Shown: positions 28,701-34,008 of the stretch, one piece after another
How the letters are laid out: each line of letters starts with the position of its first letter
Numbering within the stretch: the stretch's first letter is position 1
DNA from: JAWPMT01 sp965267435
GTDB lineage: Bacteria > Bacteroidota > Bacteroidia > Cytophagales > Cyclobacteriaceae
Assembly: GCA_965267435.1 (NCBI GenBank)
Contig: OZ253960.1
Span: 3,038,001 to 3,102,000, forward strand
Reading direction: 5' to 3'
DNA length: 64,000 bases
The notes under the pieces: generated by a model
Databases searched by the model: none
What the model was told of the DNA's origin: nothing
What the model saw: only the letters and a program-made list of their open reading frames with translations
Position numbers and translations under genes: made by a program

Positions 28701-29723
28701 CTGCTGGCTACATTCACCAATGCTCAGCCTGACCAGGAGTTGACAGTTTACTCCAATGTTATTGGGGAACCTAAGCTCAAGGCAGATACGAGGTTCTATG
28801 TGGACAGTGATGGATCTTCCGAAGATGGCGCTGAAGTCAAGATCCATACATCATGCTCGAAGTATATCCTCGGCAGAACTGTCGGTGACTTTACCGTCCT
28901 CAGTTGGACCGATGAAGGCGGCAACACGTGCGATGAGACCGTTCCTCCGATCGAGAGCTGCAACTGTAGCGACATGATTGAACTGACGCTCGACTATGTT
29001 GGTCCTGACGGAGGTTACGTCACAGCATACTTCGATGGCGTAGGAACTGAAGTACTTGGAACCTTCGGTCCTTTGGCGACTGGTACCAGGTTCTCAGTCA
29101 TCTCATGGGATGTTGGCCAGAACAAACTCAAGAACGACACGGATTTCGTTGTCAATGGATCGGCAACCTCGATACATACCTCGTGCTCAGAGGACATTAC
29201 AGGTGTGACATTCGACAATGTATTGACAGTCGTTGGATGGCTAGGTGAAGATGGGCAAGTCTGCGGCGTTAGCCCGGCTCGCGACGAAGTGTTCGAAGAT
29301 GCGGAATGCAGAACGATCACACGTACGTGGATTGCGACAGATGCAAATGGCAATACAAGCACCTGCATCCAAACGATCAGCTTCTCCGATTCCGATCCAA
29401 TGGCACGTGAGGAGAGTTCATCAACTGACCTGAACAATCTGGCACGCATCATGGAGAGCGAATCCACCAATGTGGTGGCTTATCCGAACCCTTTCCAGAG
29501 TTTGATCAATCTCGACTTCGTAGTCCCTGAGACCATGAAGGTGAGGCTGGAGATTTACAATATGAGTGGGAGGCTGGTAGAGGTACTCTTCGATGGAGAG
29601 GCACAAAGTGATGTTGTCTACGGCACAGTGTTCGATGCGACAAACGTCCCGCAAGGCACTTATCTCTACAAGCTTGTAACTGGCGACGAGATCAAAACAG
29701 GTTACCTGGTGCCAGTGAAATAA
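10749..29723 (+). CDS. Giant 6324-residue T9SS surface protein with 43 identical-type 83-residue repeats
   Basis: The extended signal region has a hydrophobic core at about residues 44-59 (SLFLVMMFLGLSSVA). An unrecognised N-terminal domain follows (about 90-315), then a DUF11-type domain (about 318-454, LSIEKSDD...GGTLTYTVVASNAGP), a divergent SprB-like unit, a PKD-like domain and several HYR-like domains. The array occupies residues about 964-4532. After it come HYR-like domains, one interrupted by a galactose-binding-like insert (24979-25540, NHSFEYP...). Four HYR-like domains then carry paired 'GGM...HTSCS...GW' modules (about 25800, 26746, 27679 and 28600). A type A T9SS sorting domain closes the protein (VAYPNPF...LEIYNMSGR...GTYLYKL). 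The size is close to that of F. johnsoniae SprB, but the domain content differs. The protein should be exported by T9SS; an adhesin or stalk role is inferred. The array is long enough for the assembled copy number to be uncertain. Confidence 0.92.
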   Translation: MKSAYSPNRANGSNNTRSIFAIFSILHNFISGNLLSRGAQATFRSLFLVMMFLGLSSVANGPDKTDNGEKSEELASANSDASFFAGGDYTINFAAADPSIYIPPIPLPSGLTAPTGRGDGDPLIPLAEFNDGFSDVRVESLAPQDMALGQIVPFEIKITVNGDTQPEGGVITTLFGWNTLTTNGDDFGYDARPDDIGYGVYGGFIDIGDGAHVDPGGDATVNSFSWALINDEIVGVFTISGLDDGDVVVLEVWMILDDTIPDGVGGNVQSRLIDAATGDDQSYTVANSGKISLDNGDAISTGNQTVPLLKPADFFNADVDLSIEKSDDIDPIIQGGTLTYTVVASNAGPSVANSIVIYDELDPNVTFVSASDGGFINTDPLDDVPDGAVQWNVGSLAVGESVTYTVTVTVNLDAPTTNTSNDEDPCGSSDLQNTVTITTISDDIDDTNNSDCEPTDVFCFTTAPILTSTNISCFGEVDGTVTVTNYDPGLTYVLWKDGASTTETIDGSGVFSPLSAGTYFVVVSLDGTPNDPCEKQSNLVDIVDGGEILLKVNDVEVCVDDTQTYDLNGLVEDDAGGTIAFFLDGTDPAIVENLSNTGISPAANISSPGSQTYLIRSNIGDCFEVLPATLTINALPVCSITRVDDDVLCPGGLLTLTGPDGLQYDWSNTEGVQGATDQQTVTILIPAACSSTVEAKLIVTDPLTDCSKECTESFTIQDDTAPVLAGVPADVTVECDAVPDPANVTATDVCDQEPTVELSESSTKTNDGSCTDFNYTITRTWTATDACDNTTSQTQVITVQDTQAPTFDSEPADIADISCNDQLPALEKITASDNCGSAIVVASIDPYTPDQCNGYQLTYRWVATDDCGNSDVRTVTFNVLPDEEAPVPPMAPADVTIECDEDVPGQVDLTASDVCQGDITVSPSDAIVPGNCPNNYEIIRTWTFTDDCGNTSSVSQTITIIDTTPPVVSAPAALEIECTDGDYQAQIDAWLAMASANDGCDGALDVTDDFNGIGLSCNNTVTVTFSATDACGNPASATSTITIIDTTPPVVSAPAALEIECTDGDYQAQIDAWLAMASANDGCDGALDVTDDFNGIGLSCNNTVTVTFSATDACGNPASATSTITIIDTTPPVVSAPAALEIECTDGDYQAQIDAWLAMASANDGCDGALDVTDDFNGIGLSCNNTVTVTFSATDACGNPASATSTITIIDTTPPVVSAPAALEIECTDGDYQAQIDAWLAMASANDGCDGALDVTDDFNGIGLSCNNTVTVTFSATDACGNPASATSTITIIDTTPPVVSAPAALEIECTDGDYQAQIDAWLAMASANDGCDGALDVTDDFNGIGLSCNNTVTVTFSATDACGNPASATSTITIIDTTPPVVSAPAALEIECTDGDYQAQIDAWLAMASANDGCDGALDVTDDFNGIGLSCNNTVTVTFSATDACGNPASATSTITIIDTTPPVVSAPAALEIECTDGDYQAQIDAWLAMASANDGCDGALDVTDDFNGIGLSCNNTVTVTFSATDACGNPASATSTITIIDTTPPVVSAPAALEIECTDGDYQAQIDAWLAMASANDGCDGALDVTDDFNGIGLSCNNTVTVTFSATDACGNPASATSTITIIDTTPPVVSAPAALEIECTDGDYQAQIDAWLAMASANDGCDGALDVTDDFNGIGLSCNNTVTVTFSATDACGNPASATSTITIIDTTPPVVSAPAALEIECTDGDYQAQIDAWLAMASANDGCDGALDVTDDFNGIGLSCNNTVTVTFSATDACGNPASATSTITIIDTTPPVVSAPAALEIECTDGDYQAQIDAWLAMASANDGCDGALDVTDDFNGIGLSCNNTVTVTFSATDACGNPASATSTITIIDTTPPVVSAPAALEIECTDGDYQAQIDAWLAMASANDGCDGALDVTDDFNGIGLSCNNTVTVTFSATDACGNPASATSTITIIDTTPPVVSAPAALEIECTDGDYQAQIDAWLAMASANDGCDGALDVTDDFNGIGLSCNNTVTVTFSATDACGNPASATSTITIIDTTPPVVSAPAALEIECTDGDYQAQIDAWLAMASANDGCDGALDVTDDFNGIGLSCNNTVTVTFSATDACGNPASATSTITIIDTTPPVVSAPAALEIECTDGDYQAQIDAWLAMASANDGCDGALDVTDDFNGIGLSCNNTVTVTFSATDACGNPASATSTITIIDTTPPVVSAPAALEIECTDGDYQAQIDAWLAMASANDGCDGALDVTDDFNGIGLSCNNTVTVTFSATDACGNPASATSTITIIDTTPPVVSAPAALEIECTDGDYQAQIDAWLAMASANDGCDGALDVTDDFNGIGLSCNNTVTVTFSATDACGNPASATSTITIIDTTPPVVSAPAALEIECTDGDYQAQIDAWLAMASANDGCDGALDVTDDFNGIGLSCNNTVTVTFSATDACGNPASATSTITIIDTTPPVVSAPAALEIECTDGDYQAQIDAWLAMASANDGCDGALDVTDDFNGIGLSCNNTVTVTFSATDACGNPASATSTITIIDTTPPVVSAPAALEIECTDGDYQAQIDAWLAMASANDGCDGALDVTDDFNGIGLSCNNTVTVTFSATDACGNPASATSTITIIDTTPPVVSAPAALEIECTDGDYQAQIDAWLAMASANDGCDGALDVTDDFNGIGLSCNNTVTVTFSATDACGNPASATSTITIIDTTPPVVSAPAALEIECTDGDYQAQIDAWLAMASANDGCDGALDVTDDFNGIGLSCNNTVTVTFSATDACGNPASATSTITIIDTTPPVVSAPAALEIECTDGDYQAQIDAWLAMASANDGCDGALDVTDDFNGIGLSCNNTVTVTFSATDACGNPASATSTITIIDTTPPVVSAPAALEIECTDGDYQAQIDAWLAMASANDGCDGALDVTDDFNGIGLSCNNTVTVTFSATDACGNPASATSTITIIDTTPPVVSAPAALEIECTDGDYQAQIDAWLAMASANDGCDGALDVTDDFNGIGLSCNNTVTVTFSATDACGNPASATSTITIIDTTPPVVSAPAALEIECTDGDYQAQIDAWLAMASANDGCDGALDVTDDFNGIGLSCNNTVTVTFSATDACGNPASATSTITIIDTTPPVVSAPAALEIECTDGDYQAQIDAWLAMASANDGCDGALDVTDDFNGIGLSCNNTVTVTFSATDACGNPASATSTITIIDTTPPVVSAPAALEIECTDGDYQAQIDAWLAMASANDGCDGALDVTDDFNGIGLSCNNTVTVTFSATDACGNPASATSTITIIDTTPPVVSAPAALEIECTDGDYQAQIDAWLAMASANDGCDGALDVTDDFNGIGLSCNNTVTVTFSATDACGNPASATSTITIIDTTPPVVSAPAALEIECTDGDYQAQIDAWLAMASANDGCDGALDVTDDFNGIGLSCNNTVTVTFSATDACGNPASATSTITIIDTTPPVVSAPAALEIECTDGDYQAQIDAWLAMASANDGCDGALDVTDDFNGIGLSCNNTVTVTFSATDACGNPASATSTITIIDTTPPVVSAPAALEIECTDGDYQAQIDAWLAMASANDGCDGALDVTDDFNGIGLSCNNTVTVTFSATDACGNPASATSTITIIDTTPPVVSAPAALEIECTDGDYQAQIDAWLAMASANDGCDGALDVTDDFNGIGLSCNNTVTVTFSATDACGNPASATSTITIIDTTPPVVSAPAALEIECTDGDYQAQIDAWLAMASANDGCDGALDVTDDFNGIGLSCNNTVTVTFSATDACGNPASATSTITIIDTTPPVVSAPAALEIECTDGDYQAQIDAWLAMASANDGCDGALDVTDDFNGIGLSCNNTVTVTFSATDACGNPASATSTITIIDTTPPVVSAPAALEIECTDGDYQAQIDAWLAMASANDGCDGALDVTDDFNGIGLSCNNTVTVTFSATDACGNPASATSTITIIDTTPPVVSAPAALEIECTDGDYQAQIDAWLAMASANDGCDGALDVTDDFNGIGLSCNNTVTVTFSATDACGNPASATSTITIIDTTPPVVSAPAALEIECTDGDYQAQIDAWLAMASANDGCDGALDVTDDFNGIGLSCNNTVTVTFSATDACGNPASATSTITIIDTTPPVVSAPAALEIECTDGDYQAQIDAWLAMASANDGCDGALDVADDFNGIGLSCNNTVTVTFSATDACGNPASATSTITIIDTTPPVVSAPAALEIECTDGDYQAQIDAWLAMASANDGCDGALDVTDDFNGIGLSCNNTVTVTFSATDACGNPASATSTITIIDTTPPVVSAPAALEIECTDGDYQAQIDAWLAMASANDGCDGALDVTDDFNGIGLSCNNTVTVTFSATDACGNPASATSTITIIDTTPPVVSAPAALEIECTDGDYQAQIDAWLAMASANDGCDGALDVTDDFNGIGLSCNNTVTVTFSATDACGNPASATSTITIIDTTPPVVSAPAALEIECTDGDYQAQIDAWLAMASANDGCDGALDVADDFNGIGLSCNNTVTVTFSATDACGNPASATSTITIIDTTPPVVDPLDPINVECVGDIPAADISIVVASDCDPELTITHVGDVSDGNSCPEVITRKYRVTDACGNFTDVEQTITVDSQVPPTISCPANAVVDCNQSLDPSFLGVATATANCGGFVGITYVDDQEPDFCVGGTITRTWTAIDECLNKVTCEQYITVIPDEVPPVLTGVPDDVTVECDVIPDPANPGATDNCDPNPTITFSETTNTVNNETTEHIAIANHSFEYPLLDNDKWINGAPDWTIGHYDGNSTTWNTDPSGFYVGAYNPSSAYGYGGAAKQGRNIMWAATSTGSQVGLSQVLSTTLLADANYELSVYVGNPSSYNDGLNPGYRIDLVVDNVIVATTSGTPPDDVWTLVTLNYNSADNPELVGQPIEIRLMVQDFNYNDYEADFDEVKLAVTTGENTTTITRTWTATDDCENTATETQVITVLEDETPPTIICPPDITLDCGDTDIHPDNTGWATAEEDLCGDVVIDYMDIEIPPSTGPGFSCQCDGGMTSLTVLYNGSTAQRIQVYYDGTAGLLFDEVVQPNTEFTVFSSTVNQDKLKANTNFVLQDGSSFEIHTSCSKYILGRVAGPNKEVTVTGWTDLNGNNGAGATCDMTVPPVENCSCDGGMIELSLRYIGDEATTIEAFYDNGISLGAFAVTPGSIFSVISWTVDENKLKTETDFVIDGQGTVTYHTSCSDDIIGQIQGNLEVIGWLDGDGQFCGYTEAGDHDPESNVIIRKWIATDESGNMAMCEQIITLEDDNTPPVISCPPDITLECGEDPNDLTLTLEATATDDCGLIGDPTYTDEFGPPPSDGIGNCTCQDGMTSLTIQYTGNTSQVLKVYYDGTTGELFNAQVDPGEFITVFSSTVNEVKLKANTNFVLENGDSFEIHTSCSKYILGRVAGPGGEVTVRGWTDGSGSFCDESVPPVESCACDGGMIELSLKYLGTSSTTIQAYYDAGVPLGDPISVNPGDVFSVISWDADQNKLKADTDFELNGQTVTFHTSCSQDITGQVQGDLEVVGWLDGDGQFCGYTEAGNPSGGSSNIIVRTWRAEDIYGNVSTCQQIITLPEDNEAPILTCPPDITLECGEDPNDLTITLEATATDDCELDGVPTYTDSFGPPPSDGIGNCTCQDGMTSLTIEYTGNTSQVLKVYYDGTTGELFNAQVDPGEFITVFSSTVNEVKLKANTNFVLENGDSFEIHTSCSKYILGRVAGPGGEVTVRGWTDGSGSFCDESVPPVESCACDGGMIELSLKYLGTSSTTIQAYYDAGVPLGDPISVNPGDIFSVISWDADQNKLKADTDFELNGQTVTFHTSCSQDITGQVQGDLEVVGWLDGDGQFCGYTEAGNPSGGSSNIIIRTWTVSDVSGNTSSCQQIITLPEDDTPPVISCPADVTIACGDDDTPASTGMASAIDDCSDPVITFNDEVPTGDPLGCSCDGGMTSLTVKYNGPAGKTVKVYWDSGRDPNELLATFTNAQPDQELTVYSNVIGEPKLKADTRFYVDSDGSSEDGAEVKIHTSCSKYILGRTVGDFTVLSWTDEGGNTCDETVPPIESCNCSDMIELTLDYVGPDGGYVTAYFDGVGTEVLGTFGPLATGTRFSVISWDVGQNKLKNDTDFVVNGSATSIHTSCSEDITGVTFDNVLTVVGWLGEDGQVCGVSPARDEVFEDAECRTITRTWIATDANGNTSTCIQTISFSDSDPMAREESSSTDLNNLARIMESESTNVVAYPNPFQSLINLDFVVPETMKVRLEIYNMSGRLVEVLFDGEAQSDVVYGTVFDATNVPQGTYLYKLVTGDEIKTGYLVPVK
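13638..24344 (+). repeat. Tandem array of 43 units x 249 bp (83 aa), nearly identical
   Basis: Unit n begins at 13638 + 249(n-1), at codons for TPPVVSAPAALEIEC. The whole array is in frame. I find variation at only three positions of the unit: ACGGT-G/T-ACC, ATTGA-C/T-ACT, and GTA-A/G-CC (Thr to Ala, seen only in units 39 and 43). Each unit has four Cys (positions 15, 37, 54, 68), ten Asp, two Glu and no Lys, Arg or His. The protein fold is probably HYR/Ig-like (CGNPASATSTITI strand at the end). Confidence 0.97.
26598..28464 (+). repeat. Two-copy 933-bp duplication of a HYR plus GGM-module segment
   Basis: The segment beginning near 26598 (CPPDITLECGEDPNDLT) recurs 933 bases later near 27531 in the same frame (311 codons). 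It has only scattered, mostly synonymous changes. It carries one full HYR-like domain with its paired GGM modules. This is duplication at the level of the compound domain, not of a single repeat. Confidence 0.85.
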
Positions 29724-29750
29724 AATTGCTCTCATCCAATCAATTAGGAA

Positions 29751-29784
29751 GGGGCTGCCATCACAAGCAGCCCCTTTTCTTTTG
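29751..29784 (+). terminator. Rho-independent terminator of the 6324-residue gene
   Basis: Arms GGGGCTGC (29751-29758) and GCAGCCCC (29767-29774) enclose an 8-base loop. They are followed by TTTTCTTTT. The hairpin starts 27 bases after the stop codon. Confidence 0.88.
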
Positions 29785-30209
29785 CTTTTACAGTAGACTG
29801 CTCGATCACGAGCATCTAGTAAGAACCAAGTCAGCAACAGCAGGGCATTGCGCCAAACCGAGGCAGGTATTCAGTGGTACGATTTCCACCGCCAACGAGA
29901 AGAAAATTATCAATTGGGCCTCTACAGTATGGAAGCGACCTATTCCTCATAAACACAGAGCTCTGCATATACCTACTCTCTTCTTCCTGATCGGATTCAG
30001 CAACCAATCAGTACAGATAAGCAGCCGACATCTGCGTCCAAAAACCCGAATTGATGCCACCGTTTTTTATGACGCAACCAAGAAATTCTAAGAATATATT
30101 TAGGAAATTCCTATCTTAGGATATTGAAGGGAGGATTTGAACGAAAGGCGCATCTGTAAGACGTTATTAGGGATTCTGCCTATCCAGTGGCCTTAACTAA
30201 GAAAAAACG
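29785..30209. other. Intergenic region upstream of the three-gene operon
   Basis: This region of about 425 bases separates the terminator from the next gene. An open frame through 29726-30091 has no signal or family features and runs over the terminator, so I do not call it. TATATTTA at 30095-30102 is one base from the TAnnTTTG -7 consensus and is the best promoter candidate, about 108 bases before the ATG. Nothing else stands out. Confidence 0.45.
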
Positions 30210-30956
30210 ATGAATAGTGGATCAAAAAGGGGATTGTTCCTGCCCAAGGACAGTTATTTCCGGCTGGGAGTGCTTTTGGTGATTCACTCCATGCTACTAC
30301 AGTACTCCGCCGCCCAATCGGTGGGTTTTAACAATGCCTTCCCTGATGCTTCTTCAATCATTGATGCTGCCGCTACTGATCGAGGCGTCTTGATTCCACG
30401 TATGACAACAGCCCAGCGAAATGCAATATCTTCACCGGCGAATGGCCTGCTTGTTTACGACACAGATTTCGAGCTTTTCTACTTCAACTCAGGGACGTCT
30501 GGCTCCCCCGTCTGGGTACCCATCAACAGTGGCTTTCATGCTAGCAAAACCCGAATCAAGATTCTGCCCAATGACTTCATGGCCACCGCTGACGAGAAAG
30601 GTGGCAGCCCGGATATAAAAGGCCCAGCTGTCTACGATACCATATCCAGCTCAAATTTCGGCGTAATCACACCTGACGATAGTACCCCACTTGTTGCTTT
30701 TGTGGTCATCCCTACGGGCTATCAGGCAACGCACGCCAGGATCTATGGAAATGATACAGGTGTAACCTTCGACGTGTTCGTAAGCGATATAGAAACTGGC
30801 ATCTTAACGTCAATCGGCAGTGCCAATGTCGGATCGGAAGCCGATATCACAGATACTCAAAGTACGACGACAAATTTCCTGGTGATTATTATCAATTTCG
30901 ATACTAAAGAGTCGGATAAAGCTTACGGCGGGTACGTCACTATCGCTCCATTCTGA
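30210..30956 (+). CDS. Small exported protein of unknown function, first gene of a three-gene operon
   Basis: This 248-residue protein has a hydrophobic export signal at about residues 18-35 (LGVLLVIHSMLLQYSAAQ) and cleavage probably after AAQ. Residues about 50-100 contain the Bacteroidota surface-protein pattern RGVLIPRMTTAQRNAI...NGLLVYDTD...FYFNSG...WVPI. This pattern is common in secreted and tail-fibre-like proteins, but I cannot name the family. The remainder is a beta-rich segment with no Cys and no T9SS tail, so it may stay in the periplasm or outer membrane. Its TGA overlaps the next ATG by one base (TGATG at 30954-30958). Translational coupling with the spermidine-synthase-like protein is therefore likely. 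Function unknown. Confidence 0.85.
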   Translation: MNSGSKRGLFLPKDSYFRLGVLLVIHSMLLQYSAAQSVGFNNAFPDASSIIDAAATDRGVLIPRMTTAQRNAISSPANGLLVYDTDFELFYFNSGTSGSPVWVPINSGFHASKTRIKILPNDFMATADEKGGSPDIKGPAVYDTISSSNFGVITPDDSTPLVAFVVIPTGYQATHARIYGNDTGVTFDVFVSDIETGILTSIGSANVGSEADITDTQSTTTNFLVIIINFDTKESDKAYGGYVTIAPF

Positions 30957-32536
30957 TGAACCAACACCCAGCCATCGGAGAAACCAAGATATCCCCATGG
31001 TTGATCTATTCCATTGCGGCAGTAGAGGGAGGCGTCGTGATGATGGTTGAGTTGGGAGGAGTAAATCTCATGGCTCCGTTTTACGGAACGACGCTATACG
31101 TTTGGGCGGCAGTTCTGTCCGTTACATTAGGGGGGTTGGCCTTGGGCTATTTCCTCGGAGGAAAAGTAGCCCGTCGCTATTCGGGGCTTCTCTCGGTTCC
31201 CTGGATACTATTGATCGGCGCCATGCTGGTAGCGATGATGCCCGTAAGCGGCAAATTGATCATGCCTGTTACATTCGGCACAGGCATTAGACTCGGCTCA
31301 CTGCTATCGGCATTGACCGTCATTGCACCCCCCCTCGTACTCATGGGGATGATTTCACCTGTCATCATCCAACTGAGGGTTCAAGACGTAAACGGAGCTG
31401 GCAAGGAAGCTGGAACTATCTACGCCATCTCAACAGTGGGAGGTATAATCATGACCCTGGCCTTGGGATTCTACCTTTTACCGGAATTGGGCATAATGCT
31501 CTCGATAACAATAGTAACGGGTCTTTTGTGCCTTGCAGCTATTACATTCTTGTTGCTACGAAAAAACTATAGACCGATAGGGGCGATAATCCTCGTCTTC
31601 GCCCCGCTGCTGTCTTTAACACCCACGAGTATCGAAGAGCACATACAGTTGCTGTATCAGGATGATAGCGTCATGGGCCAATTGACTGTCTATGACTTTA
31701 TTGACGAGAGTGGTAGCGACGCACGATGTTTATTGGTCAATGGGGTCCCTCAAAACCTCATGGTGAAAAAATACGAACCCTTCTCAGCCTGGTCCTATCC
31801 ACATCGCATCGCCACGATTGCCAGTATCAAACCTGCTGGCTCAAGAGCGTTGCTAGTAGGCCTCGGTGCTGGCCATCTCGCCATGGAATTGAAAGGGCTC
31901 GATTTCAAAGTCGACGCCGTCGAAATTGATGCAAGAATGCAAGAAATCGGTCAACGATTTTTTGGCTTTGACCAAGAGGGGGTCAATGTGATAATAGATG
32001 ATGGCCGTCACTTCATAGCCCAAACAAACCAAAAATATGATATCGTCATTTTAGATGTTATCAAGGGCGAATCTCCTGCACATTACATGTTGACAATAGA
32101 GGCTTTGGGTGACGTAAGGTCCATCCTCAATAATGATGGAATTCTCCTACTGAATTTTCAAGGATACCTCGATGGGGATCGTGGACTTGCTGCGCGTTCG
32201 GTTTACCTAACCTTGGAACACTCGGGATTTCATGTCAAGCACCACCGAGCACTGGATGCCGACTCTGATATTCTATTCATCGCCTCAAAGCAAAAACTAT
32301 CCGTCGAACAAATTGATGAGAGTCGACTAAACCTCTGCTGTCAAATACTCGCTTTCGAACCCTATGAGCTTGTCTCCGAAGATGAAATCGATAAGAGTGA
32401 CGCGATAGTCTTCGTGGATGACAAACCCGTTTTCAACAAGATCAATCTCCCGTGGACAGAAGAATGGCGTCGACGGAGAGTGGAGCAATTTGCACTTTCG
32501 CAACATTCATTTTCGCCAAAACCAATATCAAAGTGA
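30956..32536 (+). CDS. Membrane-anchored spermidine synthase-like protein
   Basis: This 526-residue protein has about seven hydrophobic segments in its first 222 residues (roughly 14-35, 45-67, 81-98, 112-140, 153-174, 178-200, 207-222). A soluble SAM/aminopropyltransferase-type domain follows. Motif I is ALLVGLGAGHLAMELKG (298-314). The acidic end of strand 2 is AVEID (321-325), DDGRHF is at 348-353 and YDIVILDV at 361-368. These match the spermine/spermidine synthase fold, but the classical GGGDG glycine loop is altered (GLGAG) and the loop after strand 4 is degenerate (GESPAHYML). Polyamine synthesis is therefore not assured. Membrane-fused members of this family are widespread and mostly uncharacterised. 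The gene is coupled to the exported gene upstream, and 2 bases separate it from the T9SS cargo gene downstream. A role in modifying an exported product is an inference only. Confidence 0.88.
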   Translation: MNQHPAIGETKISPWLIYSIAAVEGGVVMMVELGGVNLMAPFYGTTLYVWAAVLSVTLGGLALGYFLGGKVARRYSGLLSVPWILLIGAMLVAMMPVSGKLIMPVTFGTGIRLGSLLSALTVIAPPLVLMGMISPVIIQLRVQDVNGAGKEAGTIYAISTVGGIIMTLALGFYLLPELGIMLSITIVTGLLCLAAITFLLLRKNYRPIGAIILVFAPLLSLTPTSIEEHIQLLYQDDSVMGQLTVYDFIDESGSDARCLLVNGVPQNLMVKKYEPFSAWSYPHRIATIASIKPAGSRALLVGLGAGHLAMELKGLDFKVDAVEIDARMQEIGQRFFGFDQEGVNVIIDDGRHFIAQTNQKYDIVILDVIKGESPAHYMLTIEALGDVRSILNNDGILLLNFQGYLDGDRGLAARSVYLTLEHSGFHVKHHRALDADSDILFIASKQKLSVEQIDESRLNLCCQILAFEPYELVSEDEIDKSDAIVFVDDKPVFNKINLPWTEEWRRRRVEQFALSQHSFSPKPISK

Positions 32537-32538
32537 TA

Positions 32539-34008
32539 ATGGGCATCAGGGAGATATCTATAGCAATCCTGTTCGCATTGAGCTATGCTTCCTTAGCCCA
32601 AATCACGAATAATGGCGTGGCGTTGACGATCGAATCCGGTCTGACCATGACCGTGGAAGGTGACTTCAGCCATGAAACCAACTTTCTGAACTGGCCCACG
32701 ATCGTCTCCGCTACTATCGACAATGATGGCACGATCGACTTAAAGGGAAGTTGGAATAACAATACCTGGGGTGACCCGGTCTTTATCAACACCAACGGTA
32801 TCGGGGAAGTGCAGTTCACAGGAACCGATATACAGTACATTGGTCTGTCCGGTATAACGGATTTCGAGAACCTTACAATTAATAATAGTTCGGCGTCGGG
32901 CATCCAGTTAGATATCTTGATTAATGTGCTTACACATTTGGAACTAACCGATGGCATTGTCAACGGTACATTCAGCAATGTCGTGATCATAGCAGATGGC
33001 GCCACGAGTAGCCCTGGATCTCCTGACAGTTTCGTCGACGGGCCTGTAAGAAAAATAGGCAATGACAAATTCGTCTTCCCAATAGGTGATGGGACAGTTT
33101 GGGCCAGGTTGGCTATCGACAATACGGCTTCGTCAAACAATAACACAGAATTCACTGCGGAGTACTGGCATGAGCCTTTCTTCGATCAGAGTTTCGATGG
33201 ATCATTGACAGGCGTTAGTTCCGAGGAGTATTGGACAGTAAGTCGCGTTCTAAATGACGACGACGTACCCATCACATTGTATTGGGAGGACGCCACCCGA
33301 AGCGACATTGAGCCGGGACCATCACTGGTAGTTGCAAGATATGACGGCACAGACTGGACGAGTGAAGGCCAATCTGATATTGACAACGGTGACCCTGGCA
33401 ATGTGACCAGCGACGTCGTCACCGATTTCACTAACCTGACCTTCACTTTCGGCACAAGAGATGCGCCCCTACCTGTAGAGTTGCTCTTCCTAACAGCGAG
33501 CGTTCAGAGCACAGGGATCTTGGTAGAGTGGGCAACAATCACAGAAGTCAATAATGATTTTTTCACCGTTGAAAGATCACCGGATGGCTTTCATTGGGAA
33601 GAAATAGCACAAGTGCCTGGAGCAGGTAATTCAAGTTCTCGGATTGACTATTCAATTAACGATCAAACAAGCTTTTCTGGCAACCTGACATACTACCGGT
33701 TGAAGCAAACGGATTTTGATGGTACGTTTTCATTCTCCGAAATCGTTGCATTACAGGACCCTTTTGGACAGACGAGTTTGGTCAAAGTTTACCCGAACCC
33801 CACAAGCGATGTGCTCTTTTTGAAAACAGACCTGCCTCTTGTTGAAAATATACGCATTGTCAACACATCAGGACAGGATGTGACTGATTTGATCTTAAGT
33901 TCTTACGACGAGCATCTTCGAAGGTGGAAAGTAGATGTCTCAGCATTGCCTTATGGCGTGTACGCGATACGTATGCAAAACGCTACCTGGCGATTTATCA
34001 AAAACTGA
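32539..34008 (+). CDS. T9SS-exported protein with FN3-like and C-terminal sorting domains
   Basis: I place the start at the ATG at 32539, 2 bases after the previous stop. It begins a clean signal peptide (MGIREISIAILFALSYASLAQ), whereas the longer in-frame option at 32452 would bury it. The product has 489 residues. Residues about 25-300 are a beta-rich domain (VEGDFSHETNF...DGTIDLKGSW..., FPIGDGTVWARLAIDN) of a kind seen in secreted Bacteroidota proteins, with no named function. Residues about 310-405 are the FN3-like module that often precedes T9SS tails (PLPVELLFLTA...VEWATITEVNNDFF...VERSPDG...YYRLKQTDFDG). Residues 412-489 (VKVYPNPTSD...YGVYAIRM) are a type A sorting domain. As the last gene of the operon it is the only one with a T9SS tail. 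Substrate and role are unknown. Confidence 0.88.
   Translation: MGIREISIAILFALSYASLAQITNNGVALTIESGLTMTVEGDFSHETNFLNWPTIVSATIDNDGTIDLKGSWNNNTWGDPVFINTNGIGEVQFTGTDIQYIGLSGITDFENLTINNSSASGIQLDILINVLTHLELTDGIVNGTFSNVVIIADGATSSPGSPDSFVDGPVRKIGNDKFVFPIGDGTVWARLAIDNTASSNNNTEFTAEYWHEPFFDQSFDGSLTGVSSEEYWTVSRVLNDDDVPITLYWEDATRSDIEPGPSLVVARYDGTDWTSEGQSDIDNGDPGNVTSDVVTDFTNLTFTFGTRDAPLPVELLFLTASVQSTGILVEWATITEVNNDFFTVERSPDGFHWEEIAQVPGAGNSSSRIDYSINDQTSFSGNLTYYRLKQTDFDGTFSFSEIVALQDPFGQTSLVKVYPNPTSDVLFLKTDLPLVENIRIVNTSGQDVTDLILSSYDEHLRRWKVDVSALPYGVYAIRMQNATWRFIKN

Noticed and set aside
29726..30091. A 121-codon plus-strand frame between the second giant and the operon
   Set aside because: It begins 2 bases after the giant's stop codon and runs through the terminator hairpin. 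It has no signal or family features.
32452..32538. Earlier in-frame ATG for the T9SS cargo of the operon
   Set aside because: It would overlap the upstream gene by 85 bases and put 29 residues before a textbook signal peptide that starts at 32539.
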